From NCBI GenBank assembly GCA_005880175.1, contig VBJR01000252.1:1-9745 (forward strand): 9,745 bases of DNA. The letters run 5' to 3'. Both the position numbers and the translations under genes were made by a program. Numbering within the stretch: position 1 is the first letter of the stretch; each line of letters starts with the position of its first letter. Below, piece after piece: positions 1 through 6,542 of the stretch. Source of the stretch: Chloroflexota bacterium (GTDB lineage Bacteria; Chloroflexota; Dormibacteria; Dormibacterales; Dormibacteraceae). The notes beneath the pieces were generated by a model. The model was not told the DNA's origin. It saw only the letters and a list, made by a program, of their open reading frames with translations, and ran no database searches.

Positions 1-39
1 GAGGCGGCCCGCGACGCGGGGCGCTGCCGTGGGTCTCAC
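1..39 (-). CDS. 5' end of a downstream operon gene (partial, product unknown)
   Basis: The response regulator's TGA stop (minus strand, 38-36) overlaps a GTG by the GTGA arrangement, with GTG at 39-37. The frame stays open through all 13 codons to the window edge and would begin M-R-P-T-A-A-P-R. The same GTGA junction joins other gene pairs in this window (6542 and 8413), which supports this as a real translationally coupled start. A sensor histidine kinase is a common neighbour downstream of an OmpR-type regulator, but nothing in these 13 codons shows that. The product cannot be named. Confidence 0.35.
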   Translation of the reverse strand, partial: MRPTAAPRVAGRL

Positions 40-785
40 CGCCGGGGCCGCTCCAGCCGGTAGCCGTAGCCCGGGACGGCCGCGATCCACTCGCCGAGGC
101 CGAGCTTGGCCCGGAGCCGCCGCACCAGCAGGTCCACCCGGTCGGTCTGGATGTCCTCGTACCCGTGGACCTCGTGGAGGATCTGCTCACGCGACAGCGC
201 GACGCCGGCGTTGCGCGCGAGGTACTCGAGCAGCCGGAACTCCAGCAGCCCGAGCGGGACGGGCTTGCCCCGCACCCGGGCGGTGCGCGCCGCGAGGTCG
301 ATCTCGACCTCGCCGACCATGCGCGTGCCCCTCGCCTCGACCTCGTGCTCTTCGCCCGGCGCCGGCGGCAGGGTGCCGAGCTTGCGCAGGTGCGCGTCGA
401 GGCGGGCCACGAGCTCCTGCGGCCGGAACGGCTTGCTGATGAAGTCGTCGGCGCCCGCGTCCAGGCCCCGGCTCACGCTGGCCTCGTCCGTGCGCCCGCT
501 CACGAAGACGATGGGCACGATCGGGTCGAGACCGCGGATCACCCGGCACAGCTCGATCCCCGACCCGCCCGGGAGCACCCAGTCGATCAGGATCGCCACC
601 GGCTGCAGGTGGCGGAAGGGGCCGATCGCGTCGCGCGCGTTCGTGCAGACGATCGGCTGGAAGCCCTCGTCCTCGAGCACCGCCGACAGCAGCTCCGCCG
701 ACGAGGGGTCGTCCTCGACGATCAGGACCGAGCCGCGCCCGCCGCCGGGAATCCCGTGCCGGGATCCGGGCTCAGCTCTCCACAC
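36..785 (-). CDS. OmpR/PhoB-family response regulator (receiver plus winged helix)
   Basis: This is a 249-aa two-component response regulator, a cytoplasmic DNA-binding protein controlled by aspartate phosphorylation. The receiver domain spans about residues 19-133. It shows the acidic pair in VLIVEDD (E24-D26), the likely phosphoacceptor D68 in LIDWVLPGGSG, the switch residue S96 in VFVSGR, and the conserved K118 in ISKPF. A linker leads to a C-terminal winged-helix domain, about residues 150-247, recognisable by TDRVDLLVRRLRAKLG and the terminal VPGYGYRL hairpin. The GTG start at 785 lies inside the end of the preceding gene (14-bp overlap). I see no Shine-Dalgarno sequence, so translational coupling is likely. 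No in-frame ATG or GTG lies closer to the receiver domain, which leaves an unusual 18-residue Gly/Arg-rich leader. The cognate kinase is not visible; target genes are unknown. Confidence 0.93.
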   Translation of the reverse strand: MWRAEPGSRHGIPGGGRGSVLIVEDDPSSAELLSAVLEDEGFQPIVCTNARDAIGPFRHLQPVAILIDWVLPGGSGIELCRVIRGLDPIVPIVFVSGRTDEASVSRGLDAGADDFISKPFRPQELVARLDAHLRKLGTLPPAPGEEHEVEARGTRMVGEVEIDLAARTARVRGKPVPLGLLEFRLLEYLARNAGVALSREQILHEVHGYEDIQTDRVDLLVRRLRAKLGLGEWIAAVPGYGYRLERPRR

Positions 786-1095
786 CGTGAAGGAGGAGGT
801 CCGCCACCTTCCGCATGAGGTCCACGTTGGCGGGCTCGTCCGGCTCCAGGCCGGCGCTCACGAGGTTGCGGATCAACATCAGCGTCGCCCGCTGCGCCAC
901 GATCGCGCGCAGGCTGAGCCGCGGCTCGAACTCCTCCAGCTCCTCGCCGGCCTCCACCAGCCAGTAGCCCCGGTAGCACGGCTCGCAGAGGTCGAAGCAG
1001 TCCCCGCACCCGGTCCGCACCCGAACCGCGGTCAGGCGCGTGCCCAGGTCCACGCGGCAGAACGAGCACGCCAGGCTCTCGGGGTACTCCTCCAT
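772..1095 (-). CDS. Small cysteine-rich (zinc-ribbon-like) protein, function unknown
   Basis: This is a 107-aa protein whose ATG (1095-1093) overlaps the TGA of the upstream sortase-like gene as TGATG, the reason for choosing this start over a much longer open frame. Six cysteines in the first 40 residues form three CxxC pairs: C10-C13, C30-C33 and C37-C40. This suggests one or two structural metal sites, most simply zinc. The rest (about residues 45-107) is acidic and Leu-rich, probably helical, and contains no membrane segment. I do not recognise a named family. It sits between a sortase-like membrane protein and an OmpR-type regulator and overlaps both, so co-expression is likely. A redox- or metal-responsive adaptor for the regulator is conceivable, but that is inference from position only. 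Confidence 0.75.
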   Translation of the reverse strand: MEEYPESLACSFCRVDLGTRLTAVRVRTGCGDCFDLCEPCYRGYWLVEAGEELEEFEPRLSLRAIVAQRATLMLIRNLVSAGLEPDEPANVDLMRKVADLLLHGVES

Positions 1096-1583
1096 CACGC
1101 GTAGTCCACGATCTCGACCGGGGACGAGGCGTTCAGCGGCTCCACGCACGTCTGGAGCTCGGCGACGGCGCCCGGCAGCCGGCCCGGGTAGCGGGACCCG
1201 GAGCCGAGGACCCGGCGCCCGATCACCCGCCATCGGTGCGCGGCGCCCGCGTCGTCCCAGTACGTGATCCGGTCGGCGCTCAGGATCGCCCCGAGGATGG
1301 CCGCGTGCCCGATCCAGTACGGGGATCCCATGCACACGTCGTAGTACGCGCCGTCCCAGCCGACCGAGGCGCGTCCCGAGCAGTCCCCGTACGTCCCGAC
1401 GACGCCGATCCCCGAGCGCCCGACCTGGAAGGCATCGCGATGGGCGACCGGAACGAGGCCGGCGCTGCGGCCGAGCGCCAGGAGGCTCGGCGCCGCCATG
1501 GCGACGCCGGCCGCGACGAGGATCCCCGCGACCCCGACGAGGAGCGGGTTCCCGCGTCTCCACCTGCGCTCCCGACCGGCCAT
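1095..1583 (-). CDS. Membrane-anchored sortase-like protein lacking an evident catalytic Arg
   Basis: The chosen ATG at 1583 gives 162 aa: a basic N-terminus (GRERRWRRG), one hydrophobic anchor at about residues 13-31, then an extracytoplasmic domain. The frame is open further upstream to 1700, but that extension is not protein-like. The domain resembles the C-terminal half of sortases, the cysteine transpeptidases that attach proteins to envelope components. Matching elements are a Gly-His (G92-H93), the strand pair ADRITYWDDAGAAHRWRVIG at 103-122, and L-Q-T-C with C146 as candidate nucleophile near the C-terminus. Sortases normally carry an Arg in the strand after the Cys; here the last 16 residues contain none. 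H93 is also closer than usual to the strand motif. C68 and C84 could form a disulfide. It is first in an operon with the cysteine-rich protein and the response regulator. It may be an inactive or divergent sortase; the family call is tentative. Confidence 0.5.
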   Translation of the reverse strand: MAGRERRWRRGNPLLVGVAGILVAAGVAMAAPSLLALGRSAGLVPVAHRDAFQVGRSGIGVVGTYGDCSGRASVGWDGAYYDVCMGSPYWIGHAAILGAILSADRITYWDDAGAAHRWRVIGRRVLGSGSRYPGRLPGAVAELQTCVEPLNASSPVEIVDYA

Positions 1584-1824
1584 CTGCGCTCTGGTACGAA
1601 CCACCGGACCGTTCGTGTCATGAGCCGCGAGGCCGGGCGCCACGCCCCATCCCGGGTCGCACGCCATCACGGGCCTGACGCTATGCAGCGGCCCGGTCAT
1701 CCCGGCGTCCGGCCCCGGTCGGCCTCACGTCGAAACGGCAGCACGGCGATCGCAACCTGATCGCCAGGGGGGAGGCGCAGGAACCCGGCCTGGTCGCCCG
1801 CGGTCCGTACGTTGGCTGGCGGAC
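1584..1824. other. Divergent intergenic region, 241 bp
   Basis: This stretch separates the minus-strand sortase-like operon from the plus-strand GT87-like gene, so promoters for both should lie here. By eye I find no convincing paired -35/-10 boxes, no long palindrome and no strong Shine-Dalgarno ahead of either start. An in-frame minus-strand extension of the sortase-like gene to an ATG at 1700 covers part of the region but lacks protein-like composition. Confidence 0.4.
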
Positions 1825-3000
1825 ATGGACGTCGCGGCGTGGCGCGCGCGAGGCAGGATCGCGCTGCTCGGCGTCTGCGTCGCGTACGCGGCGCTGGCCT
1901 TCGGCCGGAGCGACCGCCAGCTCGTGGACAGCGACTGGACGGCCTTCGCCACCGGGGCCGGCCTGGCGGCGGGCCCGCGCCCGGAGCTGCTGTACGACCG
2001 GTCGGCCCAGCAGCGGGCCCAGGACGCGATCACCGGCGGCGGCAGCTTCGACCTGAAGGGCCAGGGCCGGCTGCTGCCGTTCCTCTCGCCGCCGTGGGTT
2101 GCCCTCCTGGCGATCCCGTTCGGTGCCGCGGGCTTCGGCTGGGGAGGTCGGCTGCTGCTCCTGGTCGGTCTGGCCGCGCTGCTGGCGGGGGTCGCGTTCG
2201 CCGCGCCCGCCGATCGCTGGGCGCCGGTCCTGGTCGCGGCCAGCTTCCCGACGCTGGTGCTGCTCCTGAACGTGCAGCTCGACGGGTTGGTCGCGCTCGG
2301 CCTGGGGGCCTGCATCGCCGCGGAGCGCTCCGGACGGCCGGTGGTCGCGGGCCTCGCGCTGGGCCTGACGCTCGTGAAGCCGCACCTGGTGCTCCCCGTC
2401 GCGGCGGCGCTGCTGCTGGCCAGGCGGTGGCGGCTGCTGGCCGCGTGGGGCGTCGCCGCGCTCGGCCTCGTCGCCGTGGCGAGCGCCCGCCAGGCGAGCT
2501 GGGTGGGGGCGTGGCTCGGGGCGACTGCCGCCACCGTCGGGCGCAACGGGCGCGAGCTCGATCCCGGGACCTGGCCGTGGCTCCTCGTGGGGTCGGGGCC
2601 GCGTCCGCTGCTCACGCTCGCCCTCTCCCTCGCCGTGCTGGCCGCCGTGCTCGCGGTCGCGATGCGGCGGGGCCGGGAGCCGTGGGCGGCGTTGGTGGCC
2701 GGCGGCGTCATCGTGGCCCCGCACGCGCTGCCGAGCGACCTGGTGCTGGTCGGCCTGGCGATGGCGATCGACGGGCGCTCGCGGGTCGGGCCGTGGGCCG
2801 TCTTCTCGGCCGCCGCGGCCGCCGCGGCTGTCGCGCCCGACCCCTGGCCCTCGCTGATCGCCACCGGGCTGGTCGGGGGCCTGCTGCTCAGGATCGCGCT
2901 GCGCCCGCCCGCAGGTAGATCACCGCGGTGGGATCCGCGTACGCCAGCGTCCATCCGGGCTGCCCTGCCAGCGCGACGTCGAGCGGGCAGCCGCGGCTGA
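1825..3000 (+). CDS. GT87-like (DUF2029) polytopic membrane glycosyltransferase
   Basis: This 391-aa protein is rich in hydrophobic helices and fits the GT87/DUF2029 family, whose members transfer mannose or other sugars from polyprenyl-phosphate donors outside the membrane. After a first helix (about residues 11-27) comes the acidic loop LVDSDWTAF with D35 and D37, in the position of the family's catalytic-type aspartate. Then come the LYDRSAQQ element (56-63) and FLSPPWVALLAIPF (86-99), both typical of the family. LLNVQLDGLVALGLG and the later GLALGLTLVKPHLVLPV are the further family signatures around the next helices. Length is usual for the family. The last 30 or so residues, after the final helix, are Arg/Pro-rich and are antisense to the convergent GT39-like gene, so they may not be conserved. 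The sugar and acceptor cannot be read from sequence. Confidence 0.8.
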   Translation: MDVAAWRARGRIALLGVCVAYAALAFGRSDRQLVDSDWTAFATGAGLAAGPRPELLYDRSAQQRAQDAITGGGSFDLKGQGRLLPFLSPPWVALLAIPFGAAGFGWGGRLLLLVGLAALLAGVAFAAPADRWAPVLVAASFPTLVLLLNVQLDGLVALGLGACIAAERSGRPVVAGLALGLTLVKPHLVLPVAAALLLARRWRLLAAWGVAALGLVAVASARQASWVGAWLGATAATVGRNGRELDPGTWPWLLVGSGPRPLLTLALSLAVLAAVLAVAMRRGREPWAALVAGGVIVAPHALPSDLVLVGLAMAIDGRSRVGPWAVFSAAAAAAAVAPDPWPSLIATGLVGGLLLRIALRPPAGRSPRWDPRTPASIRAALPARRRAGSRG

Positions 3001-4288
3001 CGACGACGTAGTCCACGCCGGCCTGGTCGATGACCTGCCGCCACCGGGGGCCGAGCGTCACGACCTCCTCGTAGCGCTCGAGCTGCGCGTCGCCCATCAC
3101 CACGCCCTCGCTGTAGACGAACACGCGGCGGTTCGGCTCCGGGGCGAAGCGGTACGCCAGGTAGTCGCCGTAGCCGTACTCGTTGAACACCCGCGTGCCG
3201 GCCTCGGGATGGCCGGCCAGCCAGTCGGCCGCGCGCACCGGGGCGACGCGGCCGGTGACCTCCGGCTGCTGGGCCAGGTTGGTCGCGATCCGGGCGAGCA
3301 CGAGCCCCGTGACGAGCGCCAGCAGGCCGGCCGTGGCCGCCGGCAGCCAGCCAGGCGCGACCCGGGCTCGCCGCGCCAGGGCGCCGCGAGCGGCCGCCCG
3401 CCGCCACACGTCCGACCAGGTCACGATCAGCACGGGGGTCGCCGCGGCGACGAAGAGCGCGATGTTCCGGACCGACTCCAGCGCCAGCGCGATCCCCGTG
3501 AGGACCAGGAGCACGTCCAGCAGTCCCGGACGGCCGACCGCGAGGCCGGCCACCACGAGCAGGAGCATGACCTCGAACCCGCGCAAGATCGCCTGGTGGA
3601 AGTCGGGGGACTGCCACTCGGCGATCAGGCCCTGCTGGGCGGCGCTCGCGATGGTCTGGAGCGGGTAGACGTACACCGCGAGGCCGTTCGGGTTGACGCC
3701 CACCGCCAGCAGGGACAGGGCCGCGACGGCGCTGAGGCGCCTGACCTGCGCCGGGTGGACGGGGCTGGCGCGATCGGCCAGCCAGCGGGCGGTCTCGGCC
3801 GCGATCGCCACGGCGAGGAAGAGCAGGCCGGCCGGCCAGCCGCCGTGGAGGTTGCTCCACAGCACCATCAGCGCCGGGAGCAGCAGGATGGCCCGGCCGG
3901 TCCCTTCGATCGACCGCCGGATCCACAGCAGCTCCAGGCTGAGCAGGAAGAACGTGACGACCTGGGGCCGGGCCTCCCAGACCGGGAGACCGGCGACGAC
4001 CGCGAGCGCCAGCCCGGCCGCGACGATCACGTACGGCTGGCGGCCCGGCCGCGCGGCCAGGACCGCGAGCACCACGCCGCCTCCCATCAGCAGCCCGAAC
4101 ACGACGCTGATGCCGGCCAGCCCGGCCCTCGCGTGGATCAGCCACATCGCCACCTGGGACAGGTACTCCGCGTCCGTCCAGCGGTGCGCGGGGACGGTGT
4201 ACGTGAACAGGTCGTGGTCGGGCAGGCGGCGATGGGCGACGATCCAGCCGCCGGTGGCGAGGTGCATCCAGACGTCGGGGTCCGACAC
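2888..4288 (-). CDS. GT39-like polytopic membrane glycosyltransferase, 5' end uncertain
   Basis: The conventional GTG start at 4288 gives 466 aa with roughly nine to eleven hydrophobic helices and a soluble C-terminal portion. Residues 3-9 (DPDVWMH) followed by LATGGWI and LPDHDLFTYT form the acidic first extracytoplasmic loop typical of GT39/PMT-like lipid-linked sugar transferases and related uncharacterised membrane proteins. The C-terminal part (RVFNEYGYGDYLAYRF, DYVVVSRG, AVIYLR) matches the soluble tail of that group. Homologues normally begin with a helix before this loop. Such a helix is encoded in frame just upstream (VLLLGSVLLASLAVLVRP, ending at residue 1), but no ATG, GTG or TTG precedes it. 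A CTG at 4354 with GGTGGA six bases upstream, partly inside the repeat element, would give 488 aa. Either that is the start or the 5' end has been disturbed. It overlaps the convergent GT87-like gene by 113 bp. Confidence 0.75.
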   Translation of the reverse strand: MSDPDVWMHLATGGWIVAHRRLPDHDLFTYTVPAHRWTDAEYLSQVAMWLIHARAGLAGISVVFGLLMGGGVVLAVLAARPGRQPYVIVAAGLALAVVAGLPVWEARPQVVTFFLLSLELLWIRRSIEGTGRAILLLPALMVLWSNLHGGWPAGLLFLAVAIAAETARWLADRASPVHPAQVRRLSAVAALSLLAVGVNPNGLAVYVYPLQTIASAAQQGLIAEWQSPDFHQAILRGFEVMLLLVVAGLAVGRPGLLDVLLVLTGIALALESVRNIALFVAAATPVLIVTWSDVWRRAAARGALARRARVAPGWLPAATAGLLALVTGLVLARIATNLAQQPEVTGRVAPVRAADWLAGHPEAGTRVFNEYGYGDYLAYRFAPEPNRRVFVYSEGVVMGDAQLERYEEVVTLGPRWRQVIDQAGVDYVVVSRGCPLDVALAGQPGWTLAYADPTAVIYLRAGAARS

Positions 4289-4349
4289 CGGGCGGACCAG
4301 GACGGCGAGGCTGGCCAGCAGGACCGAGCCGAGCAGGAGGACGCGCGCG

Positions 4350-4420
4350 CTCAGCCGGATTCCACCGACGGAGGCGGACGTGGCGCCGAGTCGCCGACTG
4401 TTCGGTGGAATCCGGCTCAG
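4350..4420. mobile_element. 63-bp MITE-like element, copy 1, with flanking direct repeat
   Basis: The core 4354-4416 has perfect 15-bp terminal inverted repeats, GCCGGATTCCACCGA (4354-4368) and its complement (4402-4416), around a 33-bp spacer. The core is flanked on both sides by CTCAG (4350-4354 and 4416-4420). The core is identical to 9652-9714, in the same orientation on the plus strand. Within the 71-bp block the only differences from copy 2 are the central bases of the two flanking pentamers. That pattern implies a TNA (or CTNAG) target duplication at insertion. No transposase is encoded, so any movement would need one in trans. On the minus strand, the right-hand TNA is the TGA stop of the 67-aa ORF. 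Confidence 0.8.
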
Positions 4421-4620
4421 CGGACGATGGTCAGGCGGGGAGCGCCGGCGTCATGCCGGCGAGGCGGGCCGCCAGCCGTGGCCCGCCCGCCGGGAAGTTC
4501 GATGACGCCCCATTCGGCGAGCAGGCCCAGGAGGCGTGCCCGCGACTCGCGCACCTGTGCAGGAGTGCGGCCGTCGGCAGGTATCGCGTCCTCCAGCAGC
4601 CTGGCAAGTCTGGGGTCCAT
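4417..4620 (-). CDS. Small hypothetical protein, 67 aa
   Basis: The ATG at 4620 is preceded by a good Shine-Dalgarno sequence, GAGGTGA, five bases upstream. This decides the start over a GTG at 4644. The product begins MDPRLARLLEDAIPADGR; its first 40 residues are charged and probably helical (ARLLGLLAEWGVIEL). The C-terminal third is rich in Gly, Pro and Arg and ends LTIVR. There is no signal peptide or membrane helix and I recognise no family. It lies 77 bp downstream of the TadG-like gene on the same strand. Its TGA stop coincides with the flanking duplication of repeat copy 1. It could be the last gene of the pilus operon, or a separately transcribed gene if the hairpin at 4659-4677 terminates transcription. 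Confidence 0.55.
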   Translation of the reverse strand: MDPRLARLLEDAIPADGRTPAQVRESRARLLGLLAEWGVIELPGGRATAGGPPRRHDAGAPRLTIVR

Positions 4621-4658
4621 CTCGCTCACCTCAGACGATCCCACCGGTCTCCGTCCCG

Positions 4659-4677
4659 GCCCCGGCGCCGCCGGGGC
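4659..4677 (-). terminator. GC-rich hairpin after the TadG-like gene
   Basis: GCCCCGG (4659-4665) and CCGGGGC (4671-4677) can form a 7-bp stem with a five-base loop, 20 bp beyond the TadG-like stop codon on the minus strand. No T-tract follows, so it is not a classical intrinsic terminator. In genomes this GC-rich, such stems can still cause termination or protect the 3' end. It could equally be incidental. Confidence 0.3.
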
Positions 4678-4697
4678 GCGACGGCGTCAGCGCGGGG

Positions 4698-6542
4698 TCA
4701 GCCGGTGATCAGGTGGGCCGGGTTGCCCTGGAGCCCGATGGTCACCGTCACCGTGTCCGTGGACGTGACCCCGGTCGAGGTCACATACTGGAGGCACCAG
4801 GTGCCGGTGCCGGCGGACGGCGAGCACGACGAGCCCGCGGCCGGGTTGTAGCTCGACGGCACCGGGATGAGCAGCTCGACCCAGTGCCCGTTGTACAGCG
4901 TGGTGCCGTTCGAGGTCGCCCGGAACGTCGCGGTGGACGGGTTGCCGATGACGGTCGCTCCGGCCGCGGAGCCCCGGGAGGTGCCCAGGTCCTGGACGAG
5001 CACCGTCTGCGGGGAGGTGGGCGTGGCGATGGATCCGCTCGGCGTCAGGATGTTGACGTCCACGTTGCCGCCGCCCGAGATGTCGCCCGGGTCGAAGACG
5101 TCCACGTAGACCGTGTAGCCGGCGTACTGCTGGGGCAGGGAGAAGAGCGGGACGGTGAACGAGCCGCCGCCGGTCGTGCTGATCGGGGTGTAGTAGCACA
5201 TGTCGTTCCACGCGCTGACGCACGTCGTGCAGACGCTGCCGCTCGGCGCCACGACCCGCACGGCGTACCCCTTGTGCGCCAGGCCGTTCCCGGGCGGGTT
5301 CGTCCCGTTGTAGTTCAGGGCGTCCACCCGCAGCCGGTACGTCCCGGCGGCCAGGGCCGACGCGTACTTCGTCTGGTTGACGACGAGGCCGCCGTCCCGC
5401 GAGCCGTCGTAGCTGGCGACGTTGACCCAGTTGTGGTAGATGGCCATGTCGGTCGGCTGGCCGGTGGCCAGGCTGTAGGCCTGCGTGATCTTGCCGCCGG
5501 TGTTGACGTTGGTGTACTGGTTGCTGCTCGCGCTCCAGCCGCTGGCGTCGATGGGCAGGACCGTCATGTCCGACAGCTCGACGTCGCTGCTGCGCACGAA
5601 CGTGTTGTTCACCTGGAACAGCTCGTACTCCATCGCGTCGAACGTCGTCTTGTCCGAGAAGTTGACCGAGTCCTCCTCGTGGTAGTAGTAGTTGCCGCCC
5701 GAGCTGCACGGCCCGATCGACCCCAGGAGGAAGCCGGGGATGGTCACCGTCTTGCTGTTCTCGCAGTAGTTGTGCGCCAGGCCGCCGTTGCCGTCCGGGG
5801 CGAAGACGGCGTTGTAGACCTGGACGCTGTACCCGGACCCGGGGAGCGTGATCAGGTAGTTGTAGCCGCCGCGGGCCGGCAGGCTGGCGTCGGCCGTGTC
5901 GGTGCCGTTCTGCGCGCTGATCTGGTGCACGTCCGTCGAGGCGGGCGACAGCGCGCCGCCGTACTCGTACGCCGGGTTGGGACTGTACGCGTCGCCCTGG
6001 CCGCGGTCCGCCGCCCAGCCGAAGGCGCGCATGAAGTAGTAGTTGTTGCCCGTGCCGAGCTGGGAGACGGTGGACCCCTGCTGCCCGCCCGACTGGCCGA
6101 TCGAGACGGGCGGCAGGTACGACGCGACCGCCAGCTGGGAGACGGTGAAGCTGCGGATGCCGAAGACCTGCATGAAGAGCGTCGGCACGGTCCGCGACAC
6201 CGTGACCTGGAGCTGGGTGGGCTGCCCGGCGACCTGGGCCGGCGTGACCGTCACCTGGTCGGCGGTGTCGCTCACGTCGAAGCCGTTGCGGCGGGCCTCG
6301 GCGATGGCGCGGTCCGTCGCGTCGAACCCGGCCGGGTTGGCCGACGCCGGCGAGAACTGGCTGGGCATGCAGACGACGCCGGCCAGGGCGGCGGCCGCCG
6401 CCGCCCGCTGCGCGCCCACGCTCCAGTAGTAGTCGAACCCGGCGTCGAAGGCGAGGCCGATCCCGGCCAGCAGCACGATCAAGGCGACGGCGAGCAGGAC
6501 GATCGCCTGCCCGCGCTGCACCCGCGTCCGGCGGCCGATCAC
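4698..6542 (-). CDS. TadG-like pilus-associated protein with large ectodomain
   Basis: The GTG at 6542-6540 overlaps the TGA of the preceding TadE-like gene (GTGA), giving 614 aa; a further 32 in-frame codons upstream are antisense-like and rejected. The N-terminus VQRGQAIVLLAVALIVLLAG, with its single helix at about residues 12-32 followed by DAGFDYYWSVGAQRAAAAAALAG, is the hallmark of the TadG-like N-terminal domain of tight-adherence (Flp) pilus loci. There is no Glu at +5 after the Gly, unlike the two TadE proteins. The remaining 570 or so residues are predicted outside the membrane and are unusually rich in Asn, Tyr, Ser, Thr and Gly (e.g. NYYYHEEDSVNF). A cysteine cluster (CTTCVSAWNDMC) lies about two thirds through, and beta-type segments such as TYRLRVDALNYNG are present. 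No von Willebrand metal site is evident. It may be a surface adhesin or minor pilus component; its ligand is unknown. Confidence 0.75.
   Translation of the reverse strand: MIGRRTRVQRGQAIVLLAVALIVLLAGIGLAFDAGFDYYWSVGAQRAAAAAALAGVVCMPSQFSPASANPAGFDATDRAIAEARRNGFDVSDTADQVTVTPAQVAGQPTQLQVTVSRTVPTLFMQVFGIRSFTVSQLAVASYLPPVSIGQSGGQQGSTVSQLGTGNNYYFMRAFGWAADRGQGDAYSPNPAYEYGGALSPASTDVHQISAQNGTDTADASLPARGGYNYLITLPGSGYSVQVYNAVFAPDGNGGLAHNYCENSKTVTIPGFLLGSIGPCSSGGNYYYHEEDSVNFSDKTTFDAMEYELFQVNNTFVRSSDVELSDMTVLPIDASGWSASSNQYTNVNTGGKITQAYSLATGQPTDMAIYHNWVNVASYDGSRDGGLVVNQTKYASALAAGTYRLRVDALNYNGTNPPGNGLAHKGYAVRVVAPSGSVCTTCVSAWNDMCYYTPISTTGGGSFTVPLFSLPQQYAGYTVYVDVFDPGDISGGGNVDVNILTPSGSIATPTSPQTVLVQDLGTSRGSAAGATVIGNPSTATFRATSNGTTLYNGHWVELLIPVPSSYNPAAGSSCSPSAGTGTWCLQYVTSTGVTSTDTVTVTIGLQGNPAHLITG

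Noticed and set aside
1725..4145. Very long minus-strand open frame of 806 codons
   Set aside because: Arg/Pro/Gly-rich shadow of the GT87-like and GT39-like genes in a GC-rich sequence. The true frames have membrane helices and family motifs.
4354..4416. Interpreting the repeat as an ordinary intrinsic terminator
   Set aside because: No T-tract follows on either strand, the spacer is 33 bp, and the matched variable flanking repeats point to insertion. A secondary terminator function is still possible.
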